This document shows positions 61,409 through 64,000 of a DNA stretch of 64,000 nucleotides, piece after piece (position 1 is the first letter of the stretch; each line of letters opens with the position of its first letter). The position numbers and the translations under genes are program-made. The stretch is from assembly GCF_030012175.1 (NCBI RefSeq), contig NZ_JASCXW010000005.1:1-64000 (forward strand), written 5' to 3'. This DNA comes from Peloplasma aerotolerans. GTDB lineage: Bacteria; Bacillota_I; Bacilli_A; Acholeplasmatales; Acholeplasmataceae. Below the pieces are notes generated by a model that was given only the letters and a program-made list of their open reading frames with translations, was not told the DNA's origin and did no database searches.

Positions 61409-62467
61409 ATGAATAAAGAAAATATGACTAAAAATCAAATTTCCATTGAAGAGATAAGAAGAGAAGAACTTATCGAAGAAATGGAACGCACTAGATTTCA
61501 TCGCTATTGGCACCAAGTCAAAAAAGACTGGCCAATTTATGTGATGCTTATTCCTGTCATCTTATTTTTCTATTTCTTTAGATATCGTCCAATTGGCGGT
61601 ATTATGATTGCGTTTAAAAATTATGATAATTATAGTGATACCGTAGGGAATGCAGATTTCTATGGTTTTTATGCGTTTAGATATATTATGTTTGGTCCAC
61701 AAGCAACAGCTTTTTGGCAAGCATTTAGAAATACATTTACATTAAGCACCTATGGATTGTTCTTTGGATTTCCAATTCCAATTATCTTAGCTTTATTATT
61801 TAGTGAAATGAAAAATGAAGCCTATCGTGCAACAACTCAGATTATTTCATATTTACCAAGATTCATCTCTACGGTTGTTATTACATCAATCTTAGGATTA
61901 ATGCTTGCTGGTGGTAATCAAGCCATGGCACCAGGCTTATTAAATGGTATGTTCGTAAGATGGGGTTGGATAGAGTTAGGTACGCCTATGCTATCAAAAC
62001 CTGAATATTTTAGGTCTATTTATATCTTATCGAATATTTGGGAATCAGCTGGTTATGGATCCATTGTATACTTTGCAGCAATTATGGCGATTAGTCCTAC
62101 CAATTATGAGGCAGCTAAAATTGATGGTGCAAATAAACTAGCTCAAATCAGATATGTAACATTACCTGGAATGGCACCAACGTTAACGATTATGTTGATT
62201 CTTAGAATCGGTGAAACGCTTAATGTCGGATATGAAAAAGTTATGTTATTAACAGCCAATCGAGGAAGTGAAGTGCTTCGAACAGCAGAAGTTATTTCCA
62301 CATATGTTTTAAAGCTAGGTAATATTGGTATTGGTGCGAGTGCTGGTTCTGCAGCTGGTGTGAATTTTGCAGCTGCAGCAGATGTGTTTAACTCATTTAT
62401 CGCAATGTTTTTGGTACTTGGGGCTAATTTTATTAGCCGTCGTGTCTCTGACACTTCGTTATTTTAG
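61409..62467 (+). CDS. Oligosaccharide ABC permease (LplB/YteP family)
   Basis: 352 residues with the features of the LplB/YteP group of carbohydrate permeases: a charged N-terminal extension (~1-40), first helix YVMLIPVILFFYFF, then the conserved YRPIGGIMIAFKNYD, six helices in all, and the EAA loop EAAKIDGANKLAQIRYVTLP. In Bacillus relatives of this group import rhamnogalacturonan or other complex oligosaccharides together with a YtcP-type permease, a YtcQ-type binding protein and a shared MsmX-like ATPase; no ATPase is encoded here. Next to uxaC and pectinesterase, pectin oligomers are the likely cargo (inference). Confidence 0.9.
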   Translation: MNKENMTKNQISIEEIRREELIEEMERTRFHRYWHQVKKDWPIYVMLIPVILFFYFFRYRPIGGIMIAFKNYDNYSDTVGNADFYGFYAFRYIMFGPQATAFWQAFRNTFTLSTYGLFFGFPIPIILALLFSEMKNEAYRATTQIISYLPRFISTVVITSILGLMLAGGNQAMAPGLLNGMFVRWGWIELGTPMLSKPEYFRSIYILSNIWESAGYGSIVYFAAIMAISPTNYEAAKIDGANKLAQIRYVTLPGMAPTLTIMLILRIGETLNVGYEKVMLLTANRGSEVLRTAEVISTYVLKLGNIGIGASAGSAAGVNFAAAADVFNSFIAMFLVLGANFISRRVSDTSLF

Positions 62468-62476
62468 GAGGCATCT

Positions 62477-63340
62477 ATGAAAAGACTAGATAAAAGTGAG
62501 TTAATCTTTAAAATACTAGCATATGTTTTAATAACTTTATTTGCCTTAACGACTTTATATCCTTTTATCTATAGTATTTCTATGGCTTTAAGTGGTATTG
62601 ATGCAGTAGAGCAAGGTCGAGTTGTTTTATGGCCAGTAGAGCTTCAATTTGATGCCTTTGGTGCGCTTTTATATGGCGAAAGAGCGAAAAGTTTTTGGAT
62701 TTCTTATACAAATACTTTGTTTTATACATTTTATGGTACTGCATTTAGTATTATCTTATCGATCTTTGCTGCTTATGCATTAGCAAAATCGAATTTATTA
62801 TTCAAGCGTCAAATCGCATTCTTAATCGTATTTACAATGTGGTTTAGTGCAGGTTTAATTCCTACTTATATTAACTACAGAGAACTATTAGTCAACAACC
62901 GTTGGGGTATTATTTACGGTTTTGGTGTTCAGGCATTTAATATTTTGTTATTAAGAAATTATTTCAATGGTATCTCCAAAGAGATTGAAGAAGCAGCAAT
63001 TGTTGATGGGGCAAACGAATTCCAAGTACTCGGTAGTATCTACATTCCAATGTCGAAGTCAGCACTAGCAACGGTTACATTATTTTATGCTCTAAATCGT
63101 TGGAATGGATATTTTTGGAATATGCGTCTTGTTCAAGGTAATGAACATCCGCTTCAAGTTATATTAAGAGGTATCACTGAGGCAGCACGTGATACTGATG
63201 TTGTTGTTAATTATCCGTATTCACTATTTTCACTTGCGTATGCTGCTATTATCTTGTCTATTATTCCAATCATCGTTATATATCCTTACTTGCAGAAGTA
63301 TTTTGCTAAAGGTGTTAACGTTGGTGGGGTTAAAGAATAA
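62477..63340 (+). CDS. Oligosaccharide ABC permease (YtcP/LplC family)
   Basis: 287 residues, six membrane helices. Typical of the second permease of this importer class: LITLFALTTLYPFIYSISMAL, WFSAGLIPTYI, and the EAA loop EEAAIVDGANEFQVLGSIYIP. Ends in GVNVGGVKE, the usual ...KG(V)xxGAxKG-like tail. Starts nine bases behind its partner with TTAGGAGGCATCT and is followed after 20 bases by the binding protein. Confidence 0.92.
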   Translation: MKRLDKSELIFKILAYVLITLFALTTLYPFIYSISMALSGIDAVEQGRVVLWPVELQFDAFGALLYGERAKSFWISYTNTLFYTFYGTAFSIILSIFAAYALAKSNLLFKRQIAFLIVFTMWFSAGLIPTYINYRELLVNNRWGIIYGFGVQAFNILLLRNYFNGISKEIEEAAIVDGANEFQVLGSIYIPMSKSALATVTLFYALNRWNGYFWNMRLVQGNEHPLQVILRGITEAARDTDVVVNYPYSLFSLAYAAIILSIIPIIVIYPYLQKYFAKGVNVGGVKE

Positions 63341-63360
63341 AAATAGAAAGGGAGAAAGAA

Positions 63361-64000
63361 ATGAAAAAGTTTTTCAGCTTTATGCTAGTTTTACTAGCGC
63401 TATTCACAATCGCTGCTTGTGCAGACGATGCAACTGATCCTGTAGACACACCTGTTGAAACACCAACAGAAAGTGACCCTGTTGTCTCAGATCCAGATAC
63501 TATTGATTATGATTCACAAGTTACTTTAAATGTAGCACTTAACTACACTTCAGGTGGAAACTTGATGAGTATCAGTTATCAAAAAGATGCTGCTTATGAG
63601 TCTTTCAATGGTAAAACTTATACAAAAGGTGATTTATTGCCAGCTTGGGAAAGAATCGGACAAAAATTGAATGTCACATTTGTTGACAGAGCAACTTCTG
63701 CCGATAATAACACAAATGCACAGTTTACAAGACTTCAAACTGAAGGTTTTGCTAACGTTGACCTAGTTAACGGTACTGGTGCATTGATTGGTCCTGAAGG
63801 TGTAAATGGAAACTTCGTTAACATAGGTAAATACTTAAGTGTTATGCCTAACCTAAATGCATTCTTAAATGCAAACCCATCAGTTAAAGTATCAATGACT
63901 TCAGCTGACGGAGGTATTTATTTCACACCTTATTTTGATGGTTTTGGCGAAATGGAACAAATGTTCTTAGCTCGTATTGACTGGATTAAAGATATTTTAG
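63361..64000 (+). CDS. Oligosaccharide-binding lipoprotein, cut by the window end
   Basis: The first 213 residues are present; the frame is still open at 64000. Signal peptide with lipobox FTIAACAD (lipid cysteine ~20), a low-complexity acidic/Thr/Pro linker (~21-50), then the start of a solute-binding fold (LNVALNYTSGGNLMSISY, DLLPAWERIGQKLNV, FVDRATSADN). Matches the LplA/YtcQ type of extracellular binding protein and is placed exactly where one is expected behind two permeases. It would capture pectin-derived oligosaccharide outside the membrane. Confidence 0.88.
   Translation, partial: MKKFFSFMLVLLALFTIAACADDATDPVDTPVETPTESDPVVSDPDTIDYDSQVTLNVALNYTSGGNLMSISYQKDAAYESFNGKTYTKGDLLPAWERIGQKLNVTFVDRATSADNNTNAQFTRLQTEGFANVDLVNGTGALIGPEGVNGNFVNIGKYLSVMPNLNAFLNANPSVKVSMTSADGGIYFTPYFDGFGEMEQMFLARIDWIKDIL

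Overview
The window is AT-rich (roughly one third G+C by eye). Genes are tightly packed, TGA is a genuine stop codon (it ends asd, dapB and the first EAL gene) and tryptophan is written TGG. The gene families are Firmicute-type: a lysine riboswitch, c-di-GMP-I riboswitches, the acetyl-type diaminopimelate route, SipW/TasA-like proteins and YtcP/LplB-type sugar permeases. PotA carries a long coiled-coil insertion like that described for mollicute PotA. Together this suggests a free-living, low-GC Firmicute/Mycoplasmatota relative with the standard code (Acholeplasmatales/Izemoplasmatales-like). That placement is inference; no rRNA or other marker gene is present.

Layout. 1-3.4 kb: a membrane diguanylate cyclase, a LURP-one-related protein, a DNA-alkylation repair methyltransferase and an M20 deacetylase that probably belongs to lysine synthesis. 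3.4-5.05 kb (minus): a soluble hybrid histidine kinase. 5.2-13.2 kb: a lysine riboswitch with terminator, followed by lysA-lysC-dapF-asd-dapA-dapB-dapH-aminotransferase. With the M20 gene this covers every step from aspartate to lysine by the N-acetyl branch. 13.4-17.5 kb: two overlapping GGDEF/EAL genes; the first has an intact-looking phosphodiesterase domain and the second is degenerate at key residues.

17.8-49.7 kb is the outstanding region: two tandem, diverged copies (A and B) of one locus for a surface structure. Each copy encodes six short secreted or membrane-tethered proteins with SipW/TasA-type N-termini, a Ser/His signal peptidase, a membrane-anchored McrB/MoxR-like AAA+ ATPase and a giant protein of about 2350 residues whose N-terminal half is a GLUG-like beta-helix. 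Copy B additionally has a DUF2357-like (McrC-associated) coiled-coil protein, a second signal peptidase, two identical tandem c-di-GMP-I riboswitches at its front, and a third c-di-GMP-I riboswitch with its own promoter before its last three genes. The neighbouring cyclase and EAL genes make a local c-di-GMP circuit plausible. My reading is a c-di-GMP-controlled fibre or matrix system with an AAA+ assembly machine.

49.7-52.9 kb (minus): a TetR-controlled ABC exporter operon with a clear palindromic operator. 52.9-53.8 kb (minus): a small Cys-ended protein and a four-helix membrane protein. 54.0-58.2 kb: potABCD polyamine uptake. 58.3-64 kb: pectin/hexuronate use, with glucuronate isomerase behind a promoter overlapped by a cre/LacI-type operator, a cytoplasmic pectinesterase, a small membrane protein, and two permeases plus a truncated binding lipoprotein of an oligosaccharide ABC importer running off the window end.
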